DNA from: Oscheius tipulae
Taxonomy: Eukaryota > Nematoda > Chromadorea > Rhabditida > Rhabditidae
DNA length: 64,000 nucleotides
NCBI GenBank assembly: GCA_037178975.1
Contig: JASJZH010000004.1
Coordinates: forward strand, 6,448,001 to 6,512,000
Direction: 5' to 3'
The notes under the pieces were generated by a model that saw only the letters and a program-made list of their open reading frames with translations, made no database searches and was not told where the DNA came from. This document shows, in pieces, positions 48,431-58,411 of this stretch. Position numbers and translations under genes: made by a program. How positions within the stretch are numbered: position 1 is the first letter of the stretch; each line of letters starts with the position of its first letter.

Positions 48431-49935
48431 AACTTCTTCTTTCTTCCCCGTGAAAATCTGCCTTTTAGTAGAAAGTAGTCCTTTTGCTACGTATTTATAA
48501 CGTTGACTAATAAATTGGTTTCACAATACTTTCCCTCCCCAGTAAACTTTGAAGTGGAAAAATTGTTGAACAGAGTTTGTACTTACCGTCAAACTTTATT
48601 TGCCGGGCATTTTCCTCGTATCACTTATTCATTCGATTTCATGCAGCTGACACTTTGTTTTGCAACACTTCCTGTCAGTTATCAGCCCCTATTCTCACAG
48701 ACGGGTCAACAATCAACCGTCTCCCATTATCATGCGATTCCCGGATAATTTCCGTAATCTGACCGGAGTCTCTTGATATTTTCTGAAGCAATCAGTCTTT
48801 GCAGCTCGTTTCCGCGCCTACTACCCGATTGATGAATAGCTATACTTGGCTCGATCTTTCCCACTTGTACTCGGACTTTTGGTGCTGGGAACATGGAAAG
48901 TATCGGGTTATTCTGGAGGCGGCTTTTCCTCTTTCTATTTCCGTTCTCTTTGAAGATAATCTCCTGAAAAATTTCTCATTCTTGGGATAAGTGCGCTCTT
49001 CACACTTACGCACATGTCGAGTTATCGTCATAAAGCTCACACACTTCACCGTCAACCTAGAAAACTTTCTGATTATGGTAGCCTACATAAATTCAACATT
49101 CATGACCTTTGTTCAATATCTTTGCACCCTGCGTCTTCTAACAAAGAGGAGGAACTTTGTTTTTCTCTTCTTGTGCACCTTCGCTATAGTTCTCCTTGAC
49201 TATCAGAATCTCAAGATCAAGAAAACACTTTTCCTGACAAGATCCTAATTGCTGATTTGTTGTAGTCCACACTATTCATGTTTTCCTATTTATACGATTA
49301 GATGCATACTGTACTTGAGTATTGACTATCGCTTTGTGATATCCAATAGTCCGAAATGTTAATTCTTGTGTAGGTACGTCCTGTATCTTCCTGTTGTTGA
49401 TCTTTCCTCTTTATCTCAAGCTTGTTATTGGTCAGCTTCAAGCACGTACCGATTCTGTAGACAGGAAAAAGGACAATCATTACACGTCCGTAAACACATT
49501 TCGAGAGACGTGGTTCTTTTACCTTGTTGTTACCTTTTGGAAGTACGCCATGTTTTGTGACACATCCTATAAGGAAATCATATCTGCTTTATGAACTCGA
49601 ATAGTCAGACTATTTCGATCGTAACCTATTCTTGCGTGGAATTATTTATTCAAGTGCGTACAGGTCAAGAGATCCACCACGCAGTGTCTTTTCTTGAGGC
49701 TGTTTTGTCTAGTTAGTGACTAATGTTTTCATCGTTACGATTTCTCGAGCGGTAATTATGACAGCTCAGTTAACTTTTGGTTACAAACCAGAAGAAGACG
49801 TAGAGTCATGGTGTGTCTCAACAATTTGCGCCTCTATTTCAAACGCCTTTGTCGTCATGTTTTGTCAACCTTCCCCCTAAATTTAATCGAGGTTGTTTTC
49901 AGATAGAGGCAGTTCCTATTCGAAGTTTACGAAGA
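48431..49935. other. Intergenic region with hydrophobic ORF scraps
   Basis: 1.5 kb. Short plus-strand frames (48503-48748, 48991-49248, 49394-49594) are hydrophobic and aromatic, like pieces of a 7TM receptor. I could not splice them into a gene. They may be a decayed chemoreceptor or chance. Confidence 0.3.
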
Positions 49936-51242
49936 ATGGACACATCGGTAAGTGAAAATTGATTAGAAAAGATCAAACAGTTCCAAAGCATACCTAAAAA
50001 TATTTCGGTTTTCCAGACATGTACAGAAGCCTTGGGCTATTACAACGGAACCCCTCAACACATAGTTATCTACCTCCATATCATTGTCAGTCTTTGTTCT
50101 CTTATTTTCACCACAGCTTTTCTTGTCTTTGGAAGACATTTGCTCTTCTTCCACATCAATTTCAAGGCAACTCCTAGTTCGCATTGCAATCAAAGCCACA
50201 ATGCAGATCCTCATCTACATTCTGCTCAGTGGATATCTGGTTCACGGAGTCTCATTGGCTGGTCTCCAACTCGTCCACACTTATGTCTTGTGGTCAGCCA
50301 ACTCCCTGTGTGATCTCTATCTCTCCAACCAATTCTGTTATTTTGCCCGTTTTCCGTCAGCCACGGCAACAAATCTCTTTGTCTATTGTCAGATGGCTAT
50401 GATTATCGAGAGAATCCTCGCAACCCGGCTACTCGGATATTACGAAAAGATGAACTCTCTCATTGGATCAATGCTCGGCATCGTTGTGGTACCAATATTT
50501 CTCATCTTTTGATTCAGAGAGTTCCAGATTGGATTAGCCATCTGCAGCGTGATTCTAATGTTCGAAAGATGGGATCTGACTCAATCAACGACCTATTGTG
50601 GGACATCAAACACCTACACTGTCCTGGAAGTTTTCTACGTGACTAGTGTCTCAAATGCAGTTGTCGCTTTGATTACTTTGATCGGATGCTTCGTGGTCAT
50701 TGTCTACAATATGAGACTCAAACACAGGTTAGTTCCTGGTCCAAGTCGTTTGAATCCCTGTGAATGATCAGAAAGTGTAAAAGAATGTCTTCTGTATCAG
50801 TCTTTCGTCTCGGTTTATGTTAAGTTCGCTTCAGTTTTGTTACCAGTTTCAGTGACAGCACAGTAGCCAATGTGTTGGAGAGATATCAGAATGCTGAGAA
50901 TGCCACAGTTCTGAAAATCTTGGCTCCACAGATCACATTCCTTGGCATTTATTTGGTCTTTTACGGAGGGCTGAACGGGATTTTTTACTTTCTACAGCCA
51001 ACATGGGCCAATACCCAACTCTTCAAGTCTACCTTGACTTTTGTCAACGTCAGTTCTTTTCAATTACTCGACAAAGAAAAGTTTAGATCATTCCTTACTA
51101 TACAGCCTTCTCTCCGTTTCTAATCTGGTACCTTTTAAGAAAACACAAAGAGCAAAGGAAGATTTTGTTGGAACAAATTTCCACTGAAAAGGGCGATCAT
51201 ACTCATACCTATTTTGAAAGTTATCGAACTGCGTGGAACTGA
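49936..51242 (+). CDS. Serpentine receptor, class A/AB (Sra)-like, frame uncertain
   Basis: A 12-nt first exon (49936-49947) joins 50017 onward (CTEALGYYNGTPQH, TM1). The rest runs through 50488 and then 50522-50727, 50847-51048 and 51087-51242. Sra features: FHINFK after TM1; CDLYLSNQFCYFARFPS before TM3; MAMIIERILATRLLGYYEK after TM3; and a C-terminal YFESYRTAWN. There is a frame problem near 50160: FHINFK reads in one frame and the following QLLVRIAIKA in the next. Either a 31-nt intron at about 50074-50104 is used (losing FHINFK), or a one-base shift has occurred. It would be a sensory-neuron GPCR. It may be functional or a recent pseudogene. Confidence 0.6.
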
Positions 51243-51395
51243 TCTCGGAAATAAAGATTCAATCATGCCAGGATCTGTTTCGGGTAGAATTAGCATTTAC
51301 ATAGTTCACAAAGTCTTCTTAACCGCCTGGTATATAACAAAACACCAAACATCCCCGATTACACCTGTTCCCGACGACTGCATCATCTGGTAACT

Positions 51396-52528
51396 ATGGA
51401 CGAATTCGACACCGCATTTCGACCTGTTGTTGCGGTCCCATGTCTCATTCTTCTTATTGTGGCCATGCTTGGAATTATTGGGCACATGCATATTATTCTA
51501 GTCTTCTACAGATCCAAGTGAGTTGTTCTCTTTAGTTGTTCTAAACTTTCCAGGTCAATCGATCGCTCCTGTTCGATCTTAGTGATCGTGTTGGCTCTTG
51601 ATGACATCATCCACCAACTGGCTCCTATAGTTTACCTTTACTCCCTTCTCTCCCAGTCTGTCTACATTGACCAGTTGTAGGTTTCGAGTCTTGAGGTAGA
51701 GAGAAAATATTTAGGACCTGTTTCTGGAGTCAACTCTTCCCCGCCACGTTCATGCTCCACTCTATTGCCATCTTATTTGTGGTCGCCCTAGACAGATTCT
51801 TTGCCGTCTTCTTCACTCGGATCTACGTCAGCACGCTCTTATTGAAACTCGTCTACACAGCTGGAGGACTGGTGTTCGCTACTGTCTATGCCGTTTCGAC
51901 TGCTTTGGTAGCGTATGAGGAAACTATGACCGACCCAGACCAAAAGCTATTCTGTCTTGTTTCGTCTTTTTTCGCTGGGAACTCTGCAAAGCTTTGGGCG
52001 GATTCTGTAGTCTTATTCTCGTTTCTAACTTGTCTTATCTACGTTGTGATTTGGGTAGCCGTTTGGAAAGGACTCGGTAGATTTGACTGTGCTGCACACG
52101 AAAGTAAACTTTACAGCCGTTGCCCCAGTCATTCGGAGAACACTGAAACCGTTTACTGCTGTCCTTCTTCTTACTCTCTGTGGCTGGTTCAGTGGGATGC
52201 TTATCCATGCCATCGTAGCCCAAATGGCCATAAAAGGTCACAGAAAAAAAGACGCTCGCATGAAAAATATTTCAGGCAACCAATTTACGGTCATCAGTGC
52301 GTATACTGGAATTATAATCAACGCATCTATTGCTGCTAATGTCTTTGTTTACTGTCTCTTCTCGTAGGTTTTCTACATTTTGCTATTTGAGATGGTTCTA
52401 GAAGAGAGTTCGGTCAAGGACTGTTGCGGCTCTACGCTTGCTGTCAACTTTCGTCTGTTTCCCCAATGTCGAGCACTCCACAATGTCGTTCGGCCCCGCA
52501 GCCACCGCTTTCAAGTTCTCATATGTGA
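51396..52528 (+). CDS. Serpentine receptor, class SX (Srsx)-like
   Basis: Exons 51396-51517, 51554-51676, 51715-52076, 52117-52236, 52276-52363 and 52402-52528 give 313 residues in one frame. Seven hydrophobic segments are visible. The TM1 end has GHMHIILVFYRSKS. TM2 carries LALDDIIHQLAP. TM3 ends FVVALDRFFAVFFTRIY, the Srsx/rhodopsin-like ALDR...Y version of the DRY region. The end of the last helix reads NVFVYCLFSREFG, followed by a Ser/Pro-rich tail. It is a predicted chemosensory GPCR. It starts 153 bp after the Sra-like gene on the same strand, but these are different families, so the proximity reflects a chemoreceptor cluster rather than tandem duplication. Confidence 0.78.
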
Positions 52529-52910
52529 ACACATTTTATCGTACCTTAATACAAGTTCACACTTTATTCACAGGATTAATGACTTCCGTTCTGGTTTGTC
52601 CCCAAGTCTTCTGCCCGTTCCTGTTCTTCACACAAAGCTTCGAGTTTCTTCCACAGCTCAAGTCTGTCAGCCAGCCGAGTCCGACAAGGATGATAAGAAG
52701 CACATGAAAAAAGCAAAGCAAAATCCAAATAAGCTAGAGAACTTACCCCGAGGATTGTCAGAACAAAGATGAGAAGCCTGATTTTCACAACGATCTGATC
52801 CACATCTTGGATAAGTAAACTGATCTCTTCTGTGACGGTAGCCGAAGCATCTTATAGCCTTTCTTTCCATTGGTCGAGAAGATAGTATGTGAATGAGACC
52901 GTGTTATCTA
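52529..52910. other. Short flank between Srsx gene and transposon
   Basis: 382 bp. A minus-strand frame (52576-52803) has a hydrophobic start and charged tail but no ATG in context. No gene is called. Confidence 0.35.
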
Positions 52911-53096
52911 TAGTCCGCGACAAAAGTTTTGGTACACCTGGATTTATATGATAATGAAATGCATGCAAGCTGAAACTACGGCAGCAAACTAGTATTCAAG
53001 GAGGGATAACATTACATAAGTTTCGAACAAAACGATGAAGTAGAATGTTTCTTATTACAAAGTTTCTAAAATACCCGCGACAAAAGTATTGGTACA
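52911..53096 (+). repeat. Left terminal inverted repeat of the Tc1-family element
   Basis: Starts TAGTCCGCGACAAAAG and ends with the inner copy of the repeat (GACAAAAGTATTGGTACA). Inverted match at 54222-54407. Confidence 0.9.
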
Positions 53097-53196
53097 GTTT
53101 GCGTGCGCGGAGTTTTTCAACATTTTTGTGATTATGTTGCTATTTATCCTTTTCATTTGCACTTTATTGGTCATTGTGTAAACTTCAGGAACAAGA

Positions 53197-54208
53197 ATGC
53201 TCAGTGAAAACACGAAGCAACTTATTATCAGCAGTTACGCGGATGTGAAATCTTATCGCCGCGTAGCTCAAATCTTCGGGATCAGCAAGTCGACTGTGAT
53301 GTCCGTTATCAAGAAAAAGAAGTCTAGAAGAATGGGAAGACCTAAAAAAATTAAACCACGTGACGTACGAAGGCTGAAGCGTCACATTATCTCCGAAACT
53401 AGAGCCGGTCGTCGTCTAACATCGCGTTCCATTCAGCCCAGCTTGGGTGTGGATTGTGATAGACGTACCATTCAACGCGTGCTAAAGAGCAATAATATTC
53501 TCTACGAGTTTCATCAGAAAAAGTTGCCTCTCAGTGACGTTGACAAGACGAGACGCCTGAACTTTGCCCGCCTTCATATTATCAATGGTACGGATTTCTC
53601 TAAATGGATTTTCAGCGACGAAAAGCGCTTCAATTTGGACGGGCCGGACAATTTGGGCTCTTACAATACGAGTACAGTCAAATTGGAGCGCGTAAAGCAT
53701 CAGATGGGTGGCGGATCTATCATGATTCTTGGAGCTATCAGCAGTAAAGGGCATCTTATCATCAAAGTACGTTTCGTACCTTTTTTTAGCGTTGATACAT
53801 CGAGTTCAGCGAGTCAGTGATCACTACAAAAGCGCCGACTATGAAAAGGATCTTCGCACTGAGCTATTTCCGTGGTGCAGGAAAGAAATGGGCCGTCAAC
53901 AATGGTACTGGCAGCAAGACAACGCCAAAATCCATACTTCTAAGCTCATTGCTAACTGTATAGAAGAAGAGGGAGTGAGAGCGATCCAGTGGCCTGCAAG
54001 AAGTCCGGATTTGAACATTATGGAAAACATCTGGGCCGTTCTCCAAGATAAAGTTTACGAAAGCCGCCAATTCAACAACAAAGAAGAATTGTGGACGCAA
54101 ATTAAGAAGTCTTCAAAAACTATCGACGAATCCCTGATCAGAGCTCTGTATATGAGCATAAACAAGCGTCTTCTGGCAGTTGTGGAGAAAAAAGGAGCCG
54201 AAGTATGA
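53197..54208 (+). CDS. Tc1-family transposase with one intron
   Basis: Exons 53197-53766 and 53810-54208 (43-nt intron, GT..CAG) give 322 residues. The N-terminal bipartite paired-like DNA-binding region has two helix-turn-helix units (RRVAQIFGISKSTVMSVI at ~20-38) joined by a GRPKKIK hook. The DD34E catalytic core follows: first Asp in WIFSDEKRFNLDG, second in WYWQQDNAKIHTS, Glu in WPARSPDLNIMENIWAVL. Without splicing, the frame runs into a stop shortly after 53766. All three catalytic residues are kept and there are no internal stops, so the enzyme is predicted to be functional for cut-and-paste at TA sites. Confidence 0.92.
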
Positions 54209-54221
54209 CTACTCTCATAAG

Positions 54222-54407
54222 TGTACCAATACTTTTGTCGCGGGTATTTTGGATATTTCGAAATAAAAAACATTCTACTTCATCGTTTTGTTGGAAACTT
54301 ATGTGACGTTATTCTCTCTTGAATACTAGTTTGCTGTCGTAGTTTCAGGTTGCATGCATTTCATTATCATATAAATCCAGGTGTACCAAAACTTTTGTCG
54401 CGGACTA
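54222..54407 (-). repeat. Right terminal inverted repeat of the Tc1-family element
   Basis: Inverted copy of 52911-53096. It begins TGTACCAATACTTTTGTCGC and ends CGCGGACTA, followed by the TA duplication. Confidence 0.9.
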
Positions 54408-54532
54408 TAGCCTCGCAATGATGGATTGCTTAGGTTATTTTCCCAGCCTCTTCTTTGTGGCGTGCGTGAAAGGTTGCTGCGTGACATGACACGTCTGTCA
54501 CAGAAAGCATAATAAAAAAACAAAAATATTCC

Positions 54533-54604
54533 TGCCTCATGCTGGAATCGAACCAGCGACCTTCTGTTTACTAGACAGACGCTCTGCCACTGAGCCAATG
54601 AGGC
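54533..54604 (-). tRNA. tRNA-Thr (anticodon AGU)
   Basis: A complete cloverleaf on the minus strand. Acceptor stem GCCTCAT/ATGAGGC (7 bp), D arm GCTC-AGTGGCA-GAGC, anticodon stem TCTGT/ACAGA with loop CTAGTAA (anticodon AGT in DNA), T arm GCTGG-TTCGATT-CCAGC. No intron. The D- and T-loop sequences form the internal Pol III A and B boxes. It lies 126 bp from the transposon end. Confidence 0.95.
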
Positions 54605-54766
54605 GGCAAGTCCAACATTTGGGCAGTAGTTCCTGTTACGAACGGCGTTTGCCACTTGAACTTTTTGTTGGTTTTAACAGACTCTGGATTAGAAATGGGA
54701 GGTCTTAAAACTTTTATTTTTACAGATGAATAGATTTAGTTACACTCCATCTTCATTTATGTCAAT

Positions 54767-55870
54767 CTATCCCCCTTGTTGACTTGGGTAAAGTTTTTTT
54801 GCTAGTGTCCTCATCAAAATCCCATTTTTCCACGATAGCAATAGAGCATTTCTATAAGAAGAGTTTAGCAGAATCAGTGTCAGTCCTTGAATAATGCTGA
54901 AGGAGGATATGGTTGCCATCGTGATTAGGCCGACAGCTGAAACTACTTGATCGCTTCCTGTTCTAGAACAAACTTACTGAAAGCTTTGGGGGACCAATCT
55001 CGATTCATGTAATACACATAAAGTATGGAAGGAACTCCGAAGACCAGAAATGGAAGAAAGGTTTGAACTATTAGTTGGATTAGCAGCTTGCGTTGCAACC
55101 TCTTCAATTGGGCGGACATTTTGTCTAGTGAGGTCAGTCGCCAGGAGGCAAGAATACAAAAGAGAGCAACCGAAATCACATAAATGTAGTTGAATAGGAG
55201 AAGATTATGGGTATTGGAGTTCAGAATTTCGCGGTCAACCACGAGGAAATTGGGAACGTCAATCAGATTAAGTGTTACACAATTGTATTCCTGAATGTAC
55301 ACCCCTGTTTCGAAAAGTTCAAATTACCAAAGACAGTCTCTTCAAAAGACCCAGTTGATCTTCTTCGTACGAGCGTACTATTTGCACCATGAGAATCAGA
55401 GCCAGTGTATAAGGCAGTCCAATGAAGAAGAGATACACATATCGATAGTTATTCTCTCCATGGATTACTCGGAATCTATAGATAAAAAGATGTACACTAG
55501 ATGCCAGTATAATCGACTGGAATGGGTTGCCCAAATAGACGAAGAAGCGCGTGGGAATGATTCCTTTCAAGATACCAACTGGGAATCCCATTTGGAAAGG
55601 AACGAAGATGATGGGTTGGACGAAAAAATTTATCTGAAATAAAAAGTTTAGTCTAGCTAACATAAGGTAAGTTACAATGCAATCCAAGAGAGCAGTGAAG
55701 CCTTGGTTCCACAGCAAGTACCATTTATACGACTTCATAGCTTTTTGGGAACAGAAGAGAATACATGGAATGACAATTGCATTTACCAGGAGGGATAGTA
55801 CGAAGAGGGTGTTTAGAAGAGTTAGATACCAGGTCGGAGGGTCTAGATCGAAGAGAGGACAAAGTTGCAT
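54767..55870 (-). CDS. Serpentine receptor, class H (Srh)-like
   Basis: Exons 55870-55676, 55633-55351, 55304-54978 and 54936-54767 give 324 residues, typical for Srh. The first intron (42 nt) is a multiple of three and contains no stop, so the unspliced frame is also open. Seven hydrophobic helices are seen. Srh-like features: an N-terminal CPLFDLDPPTWYL; a Pro-rich second region; the E-Y-N-C extracellular block before TM5; KRLQRKLLIQLIVQTFLPFL in TM6; and a C-terminal block with YRNALL. It is a predicted chemosensory GPCR, transcribed towards the tRNA and transposon. Confidence 0.8.
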
Positions 55871-56076
55871 CAACAGAGGAAATAATGGGACTTGGTGAAT
55901 AGTCTCGTGATTATAGAAACGACGTGTAATTTCATTTTGCAAGCGTGACTTGAAGGAAATTTTCAGTCCATTAAATGAGAGGGAAGAGACTAACAAAACT
56001 GTGACACCAACACATTTTTCGTGTCGGCCGTGTCCGGCGAGTCGAGTGCGGCCAGTCTAGTCATCGCGCCCGAAAC

Positions 56077-56083
56077 TATAAAT
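56077..56083 (+). promoter_or_regulatory. TATA box of the P450 gene
   Basis: TATAAAT lies 53 bp before the P450 start codon in a GC-rich flank. Confidence 0.5.
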
Positions 56084-56136
56084 GCCCGCCACAACGGTTA
56101 CTTCCACCAACCTTGAACTCTCCCAGTTCTTCAACT

Positions 56137-57949
56137 ATGAGTGTGATATTTATTTCCCTCTCTGCTATAATCATTGTATATCTACTGACAAAGCTTCTTC
56201 CCCGTCTAGTTGAACTACAACGATGTCGTCATATGGCAGCCAAAATTCCTGGTCTCAACTTTTGGGATAGCCTCAATCTGCCGAGCCTGGACTATGAACT
56301 TGGACAATGGTTTACTCTGAAAACACAAGAAGCAGCCCGAAGAGGAGAAAGTGTAATTGGAATGTGGTTTGCTCATGTTTACACCATAATTCCTATTACT
56401 GGTAAATCTGTCAAGGTACAACTTTCATTTTCCTTTTTGAATCCTATTTTCAGGACATCTTGGAAAATCAACAAGAGTTGACAAAGGCCAGTGACTACGA
56501 CATCTTGAAGCCTTGGCTCGGAGATGGCTTTCTTATCTCGTTTGTTTTTCCTGTGTCAACAGACACTCTGTTCGTTGTTTCAGTACCGGCGAGAAGTGGA
56601 AGCATCGGAGACGTCTTCTCACTCCAACTTTTCACTTTACCATGCTGGAAGGTTATGTGAGAACGATGGACAAGCACGCGGCCAAGTTGTCAGAGTTTCT
56701 TGGAAGGTCGGTCGGGACCAAGAAGGCAGTTGATGTTTTTCCCATTATCAAGAGAACCACCCTTGACATCATTTGTGGTGAGGGATATGTCCAGTTGTAC
56801 AAGAGCGTGGATTTCAGAGACAGCAATGGGAATCGATCTGAATTCTCTGGAAGATGAGAAGAATCCCTACGCTCTGGCAGTAGCAGAAATGGGGACAGTG
56901 TCTACAAAATATTCCTTCACACCCTTGTTATGGTAAAGGAACATCAAGGGTGTTCAACAAAGTTTGCTTCAGGTTTGCTCCCTACCGCTGGATTTCCGGC
57001 TATGAGTCCAACTACAACCGTCTTATCAAAACACTGACCTCGTTCACAGACGATGTCATCAAAACCAGGAGGGCGAAACGACAAGACAATCCGGACATTC
57101 ACAAAAATTCGAAGCGGAAGGCCTTCCTTGACATGCTCTTTGATATGGAGCAGACGGAAAACTTTACCGATGAGGACATTCGGGAACAGGTCGACACTTT
57201 CATGTTTGGAGGTCAGACTAAGCTTTGCTACCCGGACATTTCGTGTTTAGGTCATGACACAACGTCTACTCTTATCGGCTGGACTATTTGGTGTCTGGCT
57301 ACACATCCGGAGATCCAGGAGAGGGTCGCGGAAGAAATTTGTGAAGCCTTGAGTTTGTTGGCTATGTTAGATTGTCATAAACTCTGTTCAGACGGGTTAG
57401 AGGAACTCACAATCAACGATGTCAAGGAGCTGCACTATTTTGACCGAGTCATCAAGGAGACAATGAGGGTCAATCCACCAGTCCCGTTCGCTGGAAGATA
57501 TCTGAAAAACGATATTGTCATGGGTGAGATTGATTGTGTGTCCTAGCAAAAAGCGGGCTTCAGATGGACACACTGTCCCACGTGGGACCAATATTTACAT
57601 CGCGTCCATGATGATTCATCGCAACGAGACCATCTACCCGAATCCTCTAAAATTTGATCCGGACCGATTCCTTCCAGAAGCCTGCAAGGAGAGGAACGCC
57701 TACGATTACATTCCGTTCTCGGCTGGACCCAGGAATTGTATTGGTTAGGGAGCAATCATTCCCTTCTGACAAAGTCCCTCTTCAGGCCAGAAGTTCGGGC
57801 AATACGAGGCAAGGATCATTCTGGCTCGTCTGATCAAAGACTTCAAGTTCTCAACCAACATGAAATTCCTGGATAATCTCGGATGTCCTGAAATTATTCT
57901 TCGACCACAGCACGGAATTCCTGTGTTCATCCAGAAGAGAAGGATTTAA
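56137..57949 (+). CDS. Cytochrome P450, CYP4-like
   Basis: Exons 56137-56415, 56454-56539, 56584-56777, 56818-56932, 56973-57211, 57251-57352, 57392-57523, 57564-57743 and 57786-57949 give 496 residues. An N-terminal membrane anchor (~3-22) holds it on the ER face. P450 motifs are complete and in order: C-helix KWKHRRRLLTPTFHF; I-helix GGHDTTS; K-helix ETMR; the PERF-like region DPDRFLP; and the heme loop PFSAGPRNCIG with the axial Cys. The R-L-L-T-P-x-F-H and ETAMG features are typical of the CYP4 clan, whose members hydroxylate fatty acids and lipid-like substrates. All introns are 38-44 nt. It is followed 211 bp later by a small membrane-protein gene. Confidence 0.93.
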
Positions 57950-58160
57950 AAGACGTGTGCGTGTCATCGAAATGATCATGATGTCAATGCTTTTAGTGAT
58001 ACCAGTAGTAGTTTTTGTTCAAAAGAAAATGAATATCTATTTGACTCCCTCTGAAACCTTCCGCTGACGGAAATTGATGAAACTTCCTGACAGAATCATG
58101 TGATCCTGGCCAGTTGTAGTCCGACCTGATTTTCTTCCGAAGCTAATATATTTCTTAGAA

Positions 58161-58411
58161 ATGTTTCACTCAATGTTGCTCAGCCTATTTTTATTTTTTG
58201 TTTTTGTGGTAGCCGTCGCAACTTTCATCAATTGGATCCTCGATCTGCCTCTCTTCGGTAACGACGGTTTTCTAAATAAGTAAGCGTATTTCCAGATCGA
58301 CTCTATCTCTTCCGATTCATCGTGGCTGTAATAATCACTCGCTTTGGCGTATGGGCCCTTATCCACTTCATACACATTTTCTTATCTCTTCTAATAACAT
58401 CTCTCAAATGA
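58161..58411 (+). CDS. Small two-helix membrane protein, 70 residues
   Basis: Exons 58161-58257 and 58296-58411 (38-nt intron) join in frame. Two hydrophobic helices (about residues 4-26 and 40-66, LIHFIHIFLSLLIT) flank a short loop with charged residues (FDRLYLF). No signal cleavage site is clear. The gene starts 211 bp after the P450 stop on the same strand, so it could share a transcript. No family is recognised. The small size makes a false call possible, but the splice sites and intron length match the neighbours. Confidence 0.5.

Larger units (their letters stand above)
52911..54407. mobile_element. Tc1/mariner transposon, apparently intact (1,497 bp)
   Basis: The element is bounded by TA on both sides (52909-52910 and 54408-54409). 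Its terminal inverted repeats are about 186 bp and differ at only about 20 positions. Each repeat holds two copies of CGCGACAAAAGT[AT]TTGGTACA, one at the tip and one at the inner edge: the IR/DR arrangement. Inside lies a complete transposase gene on the plus strand. Ends and coding region both look undamaged, suggesting a young and possibly active copy. Confidence 0.92.

Noticed and set aside
52576..52803. Possible secreted peptide on the minus strand (hydrophobic start, EEQERAEDLG tail)
   Set aside because: The frame begins with GTG, not ATG; splicing at the GGG|GTAAGT donor leads to a stop for the nearest acceptor.
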